Assembly: GCF_900143515.1 (NCBI RefSeq) | Contig: NZ_FSQT01000001.1 | Span: 496,001-560,000 of the forward strand | Origin: Micromonospora cremea | GTDB lineage: Bacteria; Actinomycetota; Actinomycetes; Mycobacteriales; Micromonosporaceae | Reading direction: 5' to 3' | DNA: 64,000 nt | Shown here: positions 35,797 through 46,806 of the stretch, one piece after another | Position numbering within the stretch: position 1 is the first letter of the stretch | Layout: the number at the start of each line of letters is the position of its first letter | Position numbers and translations under genes: made by a program | The notes under the pieces: model-generated | What the model saw: only the letters and a program-made list of their open reading frames with translations | Databases searched by the model: none | What the model was told of the DNA's origin: nothing

Positions 35797-38496
35797 GTGT
35801 GGGTGGCGATTGACGATGACAACAACTCCGCTACGCCGTCACCCGACCATAGGGACTCTCCACCACCCGCGCGGGTCTTGCTCCGCTCGGCGCAGATCGG
35901 GGCTATGGACGCCATCATGGCCTTTCTCGCCGGTGAGAATCCACGCCGGGCATTGGTCCAGGCGCCGGTCGGGTTCGGCAAGACGATCATCATCGCTGAG
36001 CTGTGTTCGCGCCTGATCCAGGCCGGGCGAGCACGAAAGATCCTGATAGTCACCGATCTGAGGTGGGACGCGGTAGCCATCTATGACGCTCTTCGCCGCT
36101 ACCACCCGGCTGGTGACCGAGGCCGCCCGGGCGGGCCGCTCCACGTCGGCCAGTACGTCGGCGGGGCCTCTGCGCCTGGGAACGTCATGGTTGCCACCAG
36201 TCAACGTCTTCTCAGCCATGCGAAGGCCCAGGAGCAAGGTGACCGGGCCTCCCTGATCGACGACGAGATCCTCGACGGAATCGACCTTGTTCTTGTCTAC
36301 GAAGCCCACCGGACAACGCAATCCGCTCTGGTCGAATTTTCGGACAAGATAGCCGCTCCCCTCATCGCCTTCGGCATCAGTGCCGATAAGCGGACGCTCG
36401 ACCTGTTCGGCGGGGAGCCGCTCTGGAAGCAGAGCTTCGAGCAGGCAATACTCGAGGGATACAACCTTCCTCCTCGCATCTATCGCCTGACGTCCGCGCC
36501 GGAGACGGCTGCAGGGTCGGCCGGGCCGCGGGCGAGGATCCACGAAGTAGTGACCGAGTTCCGGGACAAGTTGTTCTCGGAAGCCTTCCCGGATCGCACG
36601 ATGGTCCCAAAAACACTGATATTCGCGATGAGCGACGCGCACGCGAATGCCGTCGTCGAAGCCTGCCAGCAGGTGTTCGAGGAGACGCAGGACTTCGCGG
36701 TGAAGATCACTGCTCATCTGACGAACCCCTATGAAGTGCTGGACCGTTTCCGCACGGAGCGGGGACCCCGAATCGCCGTCTCGGTCGACATGTTGGCGTC
36801 AGGCGTCGACATGCCCGCCGTGGAGTGTCTCGTGTTTCTGCGGCCCATCAGGTCGGAGCTGCTCTACCAGCAGATGTTGGGCCGGGGAACCCGCCGTATC
36901 GACAGTGACTCTCTGCAGGCTGTGACTCCCGATGCCAGGGAGAAGACCTTCTTCGCAGTCTTCGACGCGGTCGGGGTCACGGCCGAAGGACACTTCGCCA
37001 CGGCCGACCGCATACCCCGGCAGGACCATCACCGTCTCACCACGCGGCGGTTCCGGCTGTCGGATCTCCTTACCGGCGGTGTCCTGTCGGTCGGTGCCTA
37101 CCTCAGGTTCAAGTCCCGCCGCACGGGATCGGTCACGACGGCGGTGGTGCGTGACGACGGCAGCCTCGATCTCCTCGACGGACGAGTGTTCTTGTCTCCG
37201 TCCGCCGCAGCCTCGGCTGTGGCGGGCTACCCGGTCAACGGGTGGACCGCCTGGGTCACGGAGGAAGAGGACGCGCCGCTGGATCAGCTGCGACAGACGA
37301 TGCTCAGCGCAGCTGTGGACGACCTCGACAAATTGGGTCAGGAGTCCGCGACCCTCCGGAAGGCCACCGACGCCGAGGAGTCGGGAAGCTCCGATGGGTC
37401 GGATTCCGAGGCGGGCAGTGAGACAGAGGAGCGGGTCAGATGCCTGGCCGAGCTGAGGAGACTGCGCCGGGACGCGGATGCCGGCAAGCCACACACGCTG
37501 AGTGTCCGGGAGTTCATCGCACTCTGGGGCGCCCGTGGGCGCGACGCCCATCTGATCGAAATCATCGAAACTGATCTCTCAAACCACGGACTCGTCACGG
37601 TTCCCGATTTCCGCCTGATCACCATGGAGGATCAGGTCACGGTCGGACTGTCGGCCGACGCGGCCACCTCGCCGTCGGACGCCGCTGAACCGGACGCCGT
37701 GGATACTCCTCTAACAGCGGCGACCGGGACGACGAGGATCACCGAGAGGACAAAGCCCTCGAAGATCCGGCAGCGGCCGGAACGCGGTCTGGTGGTCGGC
37801 AACCTTCCCTCCGCGAGTCTGGGCGTCGAGTCGGTGAAACCGGCGGCCACGATCGAGCAGGCCATCACCACGATGCTGCTCCACGACTATTCGCAGCTGG
37901 CGGTGATGTCCGGGCAGCGGAACCTGAGCGGCGCGGTCACCTGGAAGTCGATCGCCAAGGCCCGTCACCAGAAGCGGGACGCCCCTCTGTCCGCCGCCGT
38001 CATCCCAGCGGTGGAGGTGAGCTATGCGGAGGACCTGATCGACGCCCTCCCCAAGATCACAGCCCATGACTTCGTCTTCGTCCGGGGGCCGCACAACACC
38101 ATCTCGGGAATCGTCACGGCCAGTGATGTTGTGCAGACCTACGGGGTGATGACGTCACCGTTCTTCATCATCGGGGAGATCGATCAGATTCTCCGCTGGA
38201 TCCTCGAGGACGCCATCGACATCGAGCAGGTCCAGGTGCTCTGCGACGCGGACGGGACACGGCAGATCGACGGCTTCTCCCGGCTGACGATGGGCGATTA
38301 CCAGCGGGTCCTGGAGAACCCCGAGGCGTGGGCGGCGCTCGGTTGGCCACTGGACCGGAGGGTGTTCTCCCAGTGGCTCCGGAGGATCTGCGAGATGCGG
38401 AACAACATCATGCACTTCAACGGCGACCCCCTGCCCGATGACATGGTCACCATGTTGAAGAACTTCCTGTCCCTGCTCCGCGAATACTGCCCCTGA
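35797..38496 (+). CDS. Helicase fused to paired CBS domains and a HEPN-like C-terminus
   Basis: 899 residues. An HsdR-like superfamily 2 helicase fills the first ~400: Walker A PVGFGKT, LYQQMLGRGTRR as motif VI. Motif II reads YEAH (Tyr168) instead of DEAH, and motif III is GISAD, so ATP hydrolysis is doubtful. A DUF4357-like stretch (about 415-500) follows (LTGGVLSVGAYLRF, GWTAWV). About 670-790 form two CBS-type repeats (SVKPAATIEQAITTMLLHDYS; GIVTASDVVQTYG), which usually bind adenine nucleotides. The tail has R868-NNIM-H873, the RX4H pattern of HEPN RNases. The GTG at 35797 follows GAGG. Inferred: a nucleotide-sensing, RNA-cutting defence protein. It stands alone on the plus strand. Confidence 0.7.
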   Translation: MWVAIDDDNNSATPSPDHRDSPPPARVLLRSAQIGAMDAIMAFLAGENPRRALVQAPVGFGKTIIIAELCSRLIQAGRARKILIVTDLRWDAVAIYDALRRYHPAGDRGRPGGPLHVGQYVGGASAPGNVMVATSQRLLSHAKAQEQGDRASLIDDEILDGIDLVLVYEAHRTTQSALVEFSDKIAAPLIAFGISADKRTLDLFGGEPLWKQSFEQAILEGYNLPPRIYRLTSAPETAAGSAGPRARIHEVVTEFRDKLFSEAFPDRTMVPKTLIFAMSDAHANAVVEACQQVFEETQDFAVKITAHLTNPYEVLDRFRTERGPRIAVSVDMLASGVDMPAVECLVFLRPIRSELLYQQMLGRGTRRIDSDSLQAVTPDAREKTFFAVFDAVGVTAEGHFATADRIPRQDHHRLTTRRFRLSDLLTGGVLSVGAYLRFKSRRTGSVTTAVVRDDGSLDLLDGRVFLSPSAAASAVAGYPVNGWTAWVTEEEDAPLDQLRQTMLSAAVDDLDKLGQESATLRKATDAEESGSSDGSDSEAGSETEERVRCLAELRRLRRDADAGKPHTLSVREFIALWGARGRDAHLIEIIETDLSNHGLVTVPDFRLITMEDQVTVGLSADAATSPSDAAEPDAVDTPLTAATGTTRITERTKPSKIRQRPERGLVVGNLPSASLGVESVKPAATIEQAITTMLLHDYSQLAVMSGQRNLSGAVTWKSIAKARHQKRDAPLSAAVIPAVEVSYAEDLIDALPKITAHDFVFVRGPHNTISGIVTASDVVQTYGVMTSPFFIIGEIDQILRWILEDAIDIEQVQVLCDADGTRQIDGFSRLTMGDYQRVLENPEAWAALGWPLDRRVFSQWLRRICEMRNNIMHFNGDPLPDDMVTMLKNFLSLLREYCP

Positions 38497-38548
38497 CGGC
38501 CGGCCGCGCCGCCGGGGCCGCGACGTCGCGTAGCGGTGAGCATGCAGG

Positions 38549-39290
38549 TCACGCTGCCAGCGTGGGATCGTGTCGGGCCGCACCAGGAGCCGCGGGCTCG
38601 GATTGCTTCACGCACGGGTTCGGTATCGCGGCGCCGACACTGAATCGGATGTTCATCTGCTGCTCGCGTAGCTCCCGGATCTGGGCGAGGAACCCGTGGC
38701 TGGAGCCGGCCGAATCAGCACGCAGCAGCATCCGGGTGCCCGTGCCGATACTCGTCGGGGATCTGGGCGAGGGTCTGGTCGAGGACGGTGATGAGGTCGG
38801 TGATGGTGTTCGATCCGGCGCGGCCCTCGCTCAGCAGTCCGGCGAGGGCTTCGCCGGTTTTGTCCAGAAAGCACAGCAGAGGGTGGAAGCCGAAAGTCCT
38901 CATCCACGTGCGGGTCGCCGGCTCTTTGTCGGTGGCAGATCACGATCGTCGCGTCGATGTTCTCCCGGGCCTGAGCCCGCGCGGCCCGCAGTTCGGCCAG
39001 CATCGCAGCGTCCAACCGTGACAGCAGCGGCCACGCAGGCGGGTCAGACGCGACCGGCTCGAAAAGACCGGCCTGGTCACGCAAGACCGCGAGATCGGCG
39101 ATAGCCTCACCGCCGTCGCCGAGTATCACCGCGAGATCGACCGCGATCCGGCCCGGGTCGTGCCCGCCGCTACGCTGCCGCAGACCCGTTAGAGCGGAAC
39201 TGAACGTCTGGTCAACCCCGCCACGTCGGCGAGATCGGCGAGCAGCCGGGCACCGGAATGGCCGACTCACATCGCGCCCACCTCCGGTCA
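38549..39290 (-). pseudogene. IS1380-family transposase remnant
   Basis: Minus-strand fragments in several frames follow the IS1380 order: GHDPGRIAVDLAVILGDGG and AIADLAVLRDQAGLF (about 39160-39060), LDAAMLAELRAARAQAREN, IDATIVICH, then in another frame TFGFHPLLCFLDKTGEALAGLL and GSNTITDLITVLDQTLAQIP (about 38900-38770), and again frame-shifted LLRADSAGSSHGFLAQIRELR (about 38730-38670). Frameshifts and a missing C-terminus mean it is inactive. It sits directly between two defence genes. Confidence 0.8.
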
Positions 39291-39411
39291 CCATGATCTT
39301 CTTAACCGCGCGTCGCTGCAGAGGGCTGTGGCTGAACCGACGATTGGTGGATTCGCGGACGCTGCCACATGCGGCATCCTTCTTTGGGGGTCGGTCGGGA
39401 GGAGTCCGGAG

Positions 39412-42400
39412 ATGGATTTGGCGACGCGGTTGCGCGAGGAGGAGTTTGCGGCGATCCGCGTCCAGTTGGAAGGGGGCCTCCGCGAGAACATCCTGAAAAG
39501 CCTCGACGAGCGCGGCGGTGCGCAGGAGTTGGTACGCCAGCAGTACTCGGGTCGTTATCCGTTTGAACTGCTCCAAAACGCCAACGACGCGGCGGTCGAC
39601 GCCGGCATTCGAGGCCGTGCTTACTTCCTGCTGACGGACTCCGCCTTGATCGTGGCGGACGACGGGTCGGGCTTCGGCGATCGGCAAGTGGACGCCATCT
39701 GCTCGTTGGGGCGATCGTCGAAGGGCCCCGGAACAGCCGTTGGGCACAAAGGGCTCGGCTTCAAGTCGGTCGGCGAGATTACCGACCGCCCGCAGGTCGT
39801 GTCGGCGCAGACGTCGTTCCAGTTCGACGGCGAGAGGCTGCGACGCGAGGTACTCGAACTGCTCAGGACGCTGCCCGCCGAGCAGAGATTCCCCGTCTAC
39901 GCATTCCCCTTTCCTGTCGCAGACGTGGATCTCGGATCGGATGCGGCGCAGGTGCGCCGGCTCCAGGCCGAAGGGTTTCGGACGATCATCCGGTTGCCAC
40001 TGCGCGACGGTGTCGACCGGAAGACGGTCGCCGCACACCTGGTGGAGAACCTTCGTCCGCGGCTGCTGCTGTTCCTGCCCGGTATCGACCGACTCGACCT
40101 GCACGGAACACGCTCGGACTTCACCGCAACGGTCGTTCGCCGCGAGGACGGCGGCGCGGAGCACGTTGTGCTCGATGCCGGCGGGGAAGTCGAAGAATGG
40201 CTCATTCTACCGCAGCGAGGCAACTCCCGACCAAGGCGTCTTGGAACCGCTGGGTGAGGCGTGGACCAGGCTCAAGACTGTCCGATGGGCAGTGGCAGTT
40301 CCCCTCGACGAGGCATGCCAGCCGCAGACGGATGAGACGTTTCCCCTGCACGTCTACTTTCCGACTGAGGAGGCTCCAGGCCTGCACGTCATAGTGCACG
40401 CCGAGTGGGTGCTGGGCATGGATCGGCGCCAACTGGCCGCAACGCCGGAGGCCAGACCCTACAACCAAATGCTCCTGGCCCACGTAGTGGAGTTCCTGGA
40501 GAACCGCGTCGCGGTCGACCTCGTTGTCCGCAGCCGGGCCAGCGCGGCCGCTGTAGCGGCGGTCGTGCCAGCTACCAAGCCGCCAAGCGCGGGAGCCGGA
40601 GCTCAGCTGCGCCAGCTGTGGGAGGAGGCGCTGAAGCGAACCCGCTTTCTTCCGGTCGTCGATGGATCGCTGGCCAGGCCCGCCGACGTGTGCCTGCTTC
40701 CACCCCGCATGCCCAGCCTGGCCCAGGCCCATGCGCTAGCGGTTCTTGACGGCAGCCGTACGTTGCGACCTGACATCGAGGAGTTGGCAGCCGCGAAAAA
40801 GTTTCTCATGTCGGGCTCGGTGGCCCGCGTCATGGGAGTCGATGAATTTCTGGCGCACCTCAAGCCGCCCAGCCACGACTCCATCAGCGACTACTACCGG
40901 TTCCTTCTCAACTGGCGCGACCAAATCGGGCAGCAGTTGGTCGCGACGCTGCGCATGAAGTCACGGGTGCTGACCACGAGCGGGCAGCTTGTGACGCCCG
41001 CCGGGCAGCCGGTGTTCTTCCCGCGGGGACGCAGCGACTCGTCTATTCCCGAGGATATGCCGGTGCCGATCGCCGAGGTTCCCCCGATCGAGGGCGTCGA
41101 GGCGTTCCTGAAGGACCTGGGAGTGAGGCCGTTCGAGTGGCGCGATCTGATCCGAGACTTCTTGGTCAGGATTCTGGCCGACCCGAAGGCCGACCCGGAG
41201 GAACGCCACCGAGCAATGTTCGGCCTGCGGGCGTACCACCAGGTACGCCAGTCCGGGAACGAGGAACTGGCGCCGGTGTTGGGGCGCGTTCTGTTACTGG
41301 TTCGCTCCGCTGATGGCACGCGGCGGGAGCTGCGGGCCGCGGCCGAGGTGTACTTCGGTGCCGACTGGACGCGGTCGAACGATCTGGAGGTGCTCTACGG
41401 GCCATTCGGGCGGGCTGAATTCCTTGATGTCGAGGTTGCGCAGGACTCCGATTGCCGTCAGGTCGACATCAGCTTCTATCGGATGCTCGGCGTTGCCGAC
41501 CATCCGCGGCTGGACGAGGCGAAACCCGCCGATCCCTACGGCTACATGGTCGGGCACTATCGCCACCCCCATCGTGGGCCCCTGTTCGATGAATGGATGA
41601 CGCAGCCCCACGTCAGGGAGGCGGCGCAGTGCCCGCAAGGCCATCCGCAGTCCCAGCAACTGCGGCTGTCCTACCAGCTTGATCGGCACTTGGACCTCAT
41701 CGAAAGCCGGGATGAGCACCGGCTCTTCGCACTGTGGAGACAGTTTGCCACACGCTGGGGTGCCACCTACGAGCCAGCGATGGAGGCGATCTTTCGCTGC
41801 GTCCACGGCAGCCACTCGGGCGATCGAAACCGCACCTGCGAGTCCTTGTTCGCCTACACCCTCCGCTCCCGGCCGTGGGTTCCGGTCGCCCGCGGCCCCA
41901 ACACCGACGTCGTACGCCCCGAGGACGCATGGGTCGACGCGACCGACGCGCCCCGCCGCATCAAGGACCGCATCCCCCGAATCAGCGGGACGATGTACCA
42001 GATGCACGGCGGCGCCGCGCTCGTGGCCGCTCTGGGGCTCACGGACGCCGGGCGACCAAAGGTCAAGGACCTCCTCGCGCTGCTTAACAGCATCGCCGCC
42101 GAAGCGGACGAACTCGGTGAAACCAACCGGGAGATCGAACTCGCCGCCCGCTACGTCCAGCGCACCCTCGACGACGTCCTCGACGGCGAGCCGAAACCGC
42201 ACCCCGCGCCAGAGACTGTCCGTGTGCTCGCCAGCCACAACGGCCGGTCGACCTTCGTCGCACAGCCGCTGGTCGCCGACGACCCACTGCTACGGGACAC
42301 CTGGGAGCGGAAGTTTCCCGTCCTCAGCGCCGAGGCTCGGCTTAACCGGCTCGTGCGATATCTGTCACTGACCAAACTAGACAACGTCGTCACGGCCTCC

Positions 42401-43615
42401 GCCATGCCCTACGGCCACCACCTTTACGACGCCCCCTCCACCGCAGTCCACAGCCTGCTCGACGACGTCAAGCCCTACCTCCTGGCGCTGGTACGGGCAG
42501 AGAGCCTCCGGGCCGAAAGCATGGCCCGCAATGCCCTCAAACGGCTGGAACTGGTCATCTGTGACAGTCTCGTGCTCCGCTACGAGTACGACGGCGTCAC
42601 GGTTGAACGCGACGATGCGGTCTGCTACATCGCTACCCGTCCAGAGCGCGGCGGCCGGACGAACCAGATCGGCACCGCCTACCTCGAACTCGATCCCACC
42701 ACCGGGGCACCTCACTGGTTCCCGTTCGGCCGCCAGCTCGCCCAGCACCTCGGCACTCCTGCTCTGGCCGACGCCGTCACGATGTTGCTCACCGCCAAGG
42801 CGGACGACCGGCAGCGCATGATGACCGATCGGCAGATTCGGCCCAAGGACATCACCGAGGCCCGCGAGCAACTCGGGCTCACGGCTGACGACGACGAACC
42901 AGGCAACATCCTCGACTCGCTCCTGTCACAGGTCGACCGACAGGCATCGACCCCGCCGGTGAACGCCACGACGGCGCCAGCCTCAGCGCCCATGTCTCCG
43001 CCGCCCTCGTCCACACCTGCCGCCGCGAAGCCAACCGGAACCCCTCAACATTCGCTGGCGACAACGCCGCCGGCAACCGTGGACTACAGCAAGGTGCGTA
43101 TCGTCGACGGGCAGCTGGGCGAGTTTCTTCCTCCGACGGGCGGCAACAGCCAAAGTTGGGCGGGCGGCGAGATTTCCACCGCCCCCTCCGTACAGTCAGA
43201 GGCAGAGAAACGACAAATTGGCAAGCGCGGCGAAGAGGTGGTGTTCCACAAGGAACGCGAGAGGCTACGCGAAGCGGGGAAGAACCCAGACCTCGTCGTC
43301 TGGGTATCGAATGACGACGAGCTGTCACCGTTCGACATCCAAAGCGTCGACGCCGATGATCAACTCATTTACATCGAGGTCAAATCCACTAAAGCCGACA
43401 ACCCCGACGAGCCCTTCTACCTCTCCCAGGCCGAACTCCTCGAAGCCAGCCTCCACGGCAGCCGCTATTACATCTACCGCGTCACCAATGCCGTCGCCGA
43501 AGCTCCGACCATCACCCGCGTTGCCGACCCGCTACGGAAGGTCAAGGAGGGGAGGGGGCGCCTGCTGCTGGACCGAGCGCGAATGACGCTCGCCCTGTCG
43601 AAGACCAGCGAATGA
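39412..43615 (+). pseudogene. GHKL ATPase with C-terminal DUF3883, split by an apparent +1 frameshift near 40,205
   Basis: The ATG at 39412 (GGAGGAG upstream) opens a frame with N-box FELLQNANDA, G1 box DDGSGFG and G2 box GHKGLGFKSVGE, a sacsin-type GHKL ATPase. It stops at 40257. From about 40205 a +1 frame continues without interruption to 43615 for ~1135 residues (SEATPDQGVLEPLGEAW onward) and ends in a DUF3883 domain (KRGEEVVFHKERERL, LIYIEVKST), a PD-(D/E)XK-like fold. Dropping one base near GGCTCATTCTAC would give a single product of about 1400 residues. It is either one recent disruption, a sequencing error or a programmed shift; the long intact second frame argues against old decay. 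Family role: NO VEIN/sacsin-like proteins frequent in defence islands. Confidence 0.72.
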
Positions 43616-44005
43616 GCGGCCGAGATGAAGCGTACCGCGAGGCGAGCACTGGCTGCGCTTGGCGCAGCTTGCGGTGCTGCGCCGGATCAGGCGCGCGTTA
43701 GGTCAGTGGTTCGCAAGACGTACTCTATCGGGGGATGCTGGAGAGCCGCCCGGTCCGCTATTTTAGTAATACGTCGATATCCAATAGCGGCGGCCATGGG
43801 GTAATGATTTGTGTCGATCAGCGGAGGTGAACTCCCACGCTTCCAGCGCCCGAACGACCGCACGTGCGGAAGGACTGTCCGCGTGACCAGTGGCGGAACC
43901 GCAACATAAACACTCTTATGGTCACCGGTCGCGTGGCAGATGACTACCTCGGCTCGCCAATGGCGGCGTGGCGCCGGTACTCCCGACCTTCGCCCCCAGG
44001 GAGGG
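43616..44005. other. Left flank of the Tn7-like element, no gene
   Basis: Less GC-rich than its surroundings, with no supported gene on either strand. Its last five bases (44001-44005, GAGGG) are the left copy of the target duplication. Confidence 0.5.
44001..44005. repeat. Target-site duplication, left copy (GAGGG)
   Basis: Identical to 46877-46881, directly outside the opposite end of the element. Confidence 0.8.
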
Positions 44006-44031
44006 TGTCTGCTGCCAGTTGATGTGAGGCA
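44006..44031 (+). repeat. Left terminal inverted repeat
   Basis: Begins TGT and ends TGAGGCA; 22 of 26 bases match the inverted right end. Two further TGAGGCA-containing sites follow at 44033-44051 and 44064-44082. Confidence 0.85.
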
Positions 44032-44109
44032 TTGCCAGCGTGTCTGAGGCATGTCGCGGTTTCTGCCATTTAAGTTGAGGCACCTTGAAGGTGGCGTCAG
44101 CGAGGCAGG

Positions 44110-44887
44110 GTGGCGGTGCAGGCTGCGAGGGCGGCGGTTTCGCCGGCGAGGCCGGGTGACGGGTTCGAGCTGGCCTATGTCGATGGTGCTGGCGTACGCC
44201 AGCGCGAGCCGTTGGGGTCGTGCTGGAGTGTCTCGTTCGAGCGTGCCGGCGCGGTGCGCCGGTTCACGTCGCGGCAAGGGCAGCGCAGTTTCTCCGGGTT
44301 GTGGTTCTTCGCGTCCAGCGGTGAACATGTGGGATTCGAGTCGTGGCTGGAGCGCGATCGGCTGATGGTGCTGGACGCTGACCCGGATGTTGTCGCGGTG
44401 GCTTCCCAGCCGTTTTGGCTGCATTGGGATGGTCCGGAGGAGCGTCCGCTACGGCATGCGCCGGACTTCTTCGTCCGGCGGCGTGACGGCTCGGCGGTGA
44501 TGATCGACGTCCGCGCCGATGATCGGATCGCGCCTGACGACGCCGTGAAGTTTGCGGCTACGGCGCGGGCTTGCGAGTCGGTGGGCTGGGGCTATGAGCG
44601 GGTCGGGGCGCTGGAGCCGGTGCTCGCGGCGAATCTGCGCTGGTTGTCGGGCTACCGGCATCCCCGGTACTACCGGCCGGAAGAAGCTGGTCGATTGCGG
44701 CGGGTGTTCGCGCGACCGACCGCGTTGATGGAGGGCGTGACCGCTGCCGGTAATCCGCTGGGTGCTGAGCGCCCTGGCCCGGCACTACCGCATCCCTGTG
44801 GCCGGGCTCGGGCGGGCAGCCTGCTTCGGGACCTACGCCGATGTCGTCCAGCCAGGCCGACTCCGACTGGGGCAGCTCGTTCGCTAA
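44110..44887 (+). CDS. TnsA-like transposon endonuclease, C-terminus possibly frameshifted
   Basis: A TnsA-like heteromeric transposase endonuclease subunit: GFESWLERDRLMVLDADPDVV, FWLHW, RHAPDFFVRRRDGSAVMIDVRADDRI and WLSGYRHPRYYRP follow the family order. The usual catalytic QxK/ExK position reads DVR, as in many actinobacterial relatives. Frame 1 continues to 44940 with low-quality sequence after residue ~218. Shifting by one base at about 44759 gives a cleaner ending (VLSALARHYRIPVAGLGRAACFGTYADVVQPG) and a stop at 44887. Family role: 5'-strand cleavage at transposon ends with TnsB. No TnsB partner is present. It lies just inside the left end, the normal place for tnsA. Confidence 0.7.
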
Positions 44888-45034
44888 AGACCCGTAGCTG
44901 GTCGCCGACGTCCTCTATTACGCAGATGCGGTCGTCGTAGCGACCGCTCGGTGGCAACTTGACTGCGCGACGCTGATCGCCTGCCGCTGGAAAACCGATT
45001 GGCCCCTGTTGCGCTGACATGCGACGATCCGCCG

Positions 45035-46135
45035 ATGTCCCACAACACCAGGCAGCGTCGGCTTGCCGCGCTGCGCGCCTGCGACCAGATCCTTTCCGGC
45101 ATCCGGCCCACGACCATGAGGGAGCGGCTCGCGGACATGGACGCAGGCGGTGATCTGGACGGTCAGCCCGACTTCTACGGCGACGGTCCGGTGAACACGC
45201 TGGAAGAACGCGTGGCAGAACTACTGGGAACCGAGGCCGCGGTCTTCTTCCCCACCGGCACGATGGCCCAGCAGGTCGCGCTGCGCTATGGCGCTGACCG
45301 CACCGGGCACCCGACGGTCGCTCTCCACCCGCTCGGCCACCTGGAGGTGGACGAACGGCATGCCTACGCCCACCTGAGCGGCCTGCGCAGTACCTGGCCG
45401 ACCACCGCGCCCCGCAACCCCACCGCCGAGGAGATCACCGCCCTCGCCGAACCCGTGAGCACCGTCGTCATCGAACTCCCGCTGCGCGACGCCGGCTTCG
45501 TCCTCCTCTCCTGGGACGAGCTCGCCGCCGCATCCGCCGCAGCGCGCGCCATCGGCGCCCGCGTACATTTCGACGGCGCCCGAATCTGGGAATCCACCCC
45601 ACACCTGGCACACACCCTCAGCGAGATCGCCGACCTCGCCGACAGCACCTACGTCTCGTTCTACAAGACGATCGGCGGTATCAGCGGGGCGGCGCTCGCG
45701 GGCACCACGCAGCTCGCCTCCTACGCCCGCATCTGGCGGCACCGCTACGGCGGCGAGGTGTTCCAGCAGTGGCCAGCCGCTCTGACCGCACTCGCCGGCC
45801 TCGACAGGGAGCTGCCACGCATCCCCGAGTATGTGCGGCACGCGCGAACAGTCGCCGCGGCACTCACCGCGCTTCCCGGCGCGCGGGTGTATCCAGAACC
45901 TCCGCACACCCATCGATTCCGCCTCTGGCTGCCCCACCCGGCGCAGGCGCTCAACGACGCTACGCTGGCACTCGCCGAGGAGGAAAAGGTGTGGTTTGTC
46001 GCCGGATGGCAGGAAACAGCCGTGCCGGGTATGGCGATGACCGAGGTCACCGTCGCCACACCCGCCCTCGAGTGGACCGCCGAGGACATCGCCGAGGTTG
46101 GTGAGCGCTTCCTCGGCCGCGTCGTCGACCATTGA
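45035..46135 (+). CDS. Threonine aldolase / beta-eliminating lyase family PLP enzyme (element cargo)
   Basis: 366 residues from the ATG at 45035 (MSHNTRQRRLAALRACDQIL). Fold-type I PLP enzyme: GDGPVNTLEERVAELLGTEAAVFFPTGTMAQQ near the N-terminus, RVHFDGARIWE with the Asp that contacts the pyridine nitrogen, and the Schiff-base lysine in SFYKTIGGISGA. These are the landmarks of the threonine aldolase family, which splits L-threonine or related beta-hydroxy amino acids to glycine and an aldehyde; the true substrate is unknown. It appears intact, is about the usual length, and lies wholly inside the Tn7-like element, so it is its main cargo. An in-frame ATG at 44999 is less likely. Confidence 0.82.
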   Translation: MSHNTRQRRLAALRACDQILSGIRPTTMRERLADMDAGGDLDGQPDFYGDGPVNTLEERVAELLGTEAAVFFPTGTMAQQVALRYGADRTGHPTVALHPLGHLEVDERHAYAHLSGLRSTWPTTAPRNPTAEEITALAEPVSTVVIELPLRDAGFVLLSWDELAAASAAARAIGARVHFDGARIWESTPHLAHTLSEIADLADSTYVSFYKTIGGISGAALAGTTQLASYARIWRHRYGGEVFQQWPAALTALAGLDRELPRIPEYVRHARTVAAALTALPGARVYPEPPHTHRFRLWLPHPAQALNDATLALAEEEKVWFVAGWQETAVPGMAMTEVTVATPALEWTAEDIAEVGERFLGRVVDH

Positions 46136-46308
46136 CCTTCAGGTGCCTGCCACAGCGGCGCTCGGCGAGCTCGCGCATCTGCGCTGCGGCCAACACGTCA
46201 ATCACCGACCGGCAACCGCTGGCGAAATTGGCCCCAGTACTGACGCCCTCATCTCGGCAGATCCGCGCACCCCGCACCCGGGTCGCTTCATGATCATTTG
46301 CACGGAGG

Positions 46309-46785
46309 GTGAACGGGCTCTGGAGCTACCGCCGGCACCACTGGCGGTCAAGATCCACGAGTGGGCCGGTTCTCACGAACATCTCGGCACGCGGTGACAG
46401 CAACGTGGCGCCGAAAGTCGCGCACATCTGGCGCCCAATCTCGCGAACGAAGCCAAGCGCGACCAGCTCGTCGCCCGTTTCCCGGCTGGCCACGACAGAC
46501 CTGGAACAACTCCAGGACCAGGACATATACGTCACCGTCACCGGGGGTCCGACCTACGCGAGCCTCATGACCCTCGACGCCATCAACGCCGTGCTACGCC
46601 GATGGGAACAGACCGGCGAAGCGGCAGGAGGCCAATACTTCTACACAACGGACCTCGTCATCACGCCCCGGCCCGGCGTCACCGCGATGATCGAAGCCAT
46701 CGACGGACTCGTCCGCGAGGGAGAGATCGCCAACGCCTGCCAGGTCATCCCCGATCCGGAAGGAAGCCGAGATGCCGCAGATTGA
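46309..46785 (+). CDS. Small hypothetical protein near the element's right end
   Basis: The C-terminal ~95 residues look coding (DLEQLQDQDIYVTVTGGPTYASL, LRRWEQTGEAAGGQYFYTTDLVITPRPG, IEAIDGLVREGEIANACQVI). The start is uncertain; the N-terminal 60 residues are of low quality and the real start may be near 46480. No family recognised. It ends 24 bp before the first right-end repeat, so it is cargo or residue of the element. Confidence 0.4.
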   Translation: MNGLWSYRRHHWRSRSTSGPVLTNISARGDSNVAPKVAHIWRPISRTKPSATSSSPVSRLATTDLEQLQDQDIYVTVTGGPTYASLMTLDAINAVLRRWEQTGEAAGGQYFYTTDLVITPRPGVTAMIEAIDGLVREGEIANACQVIPDPEGSRDAAD

Positions 46786-46806
46786 ATGGCAGAAAGCATC
46801 CCCAGC

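Noticed and set aside
44759-44887. MOSC-domain-like tail in the shifted frame after the TnsA gene
   Set aside because: Only ~43 codons with vague similarity; kept as a possible TnsA ending instead.
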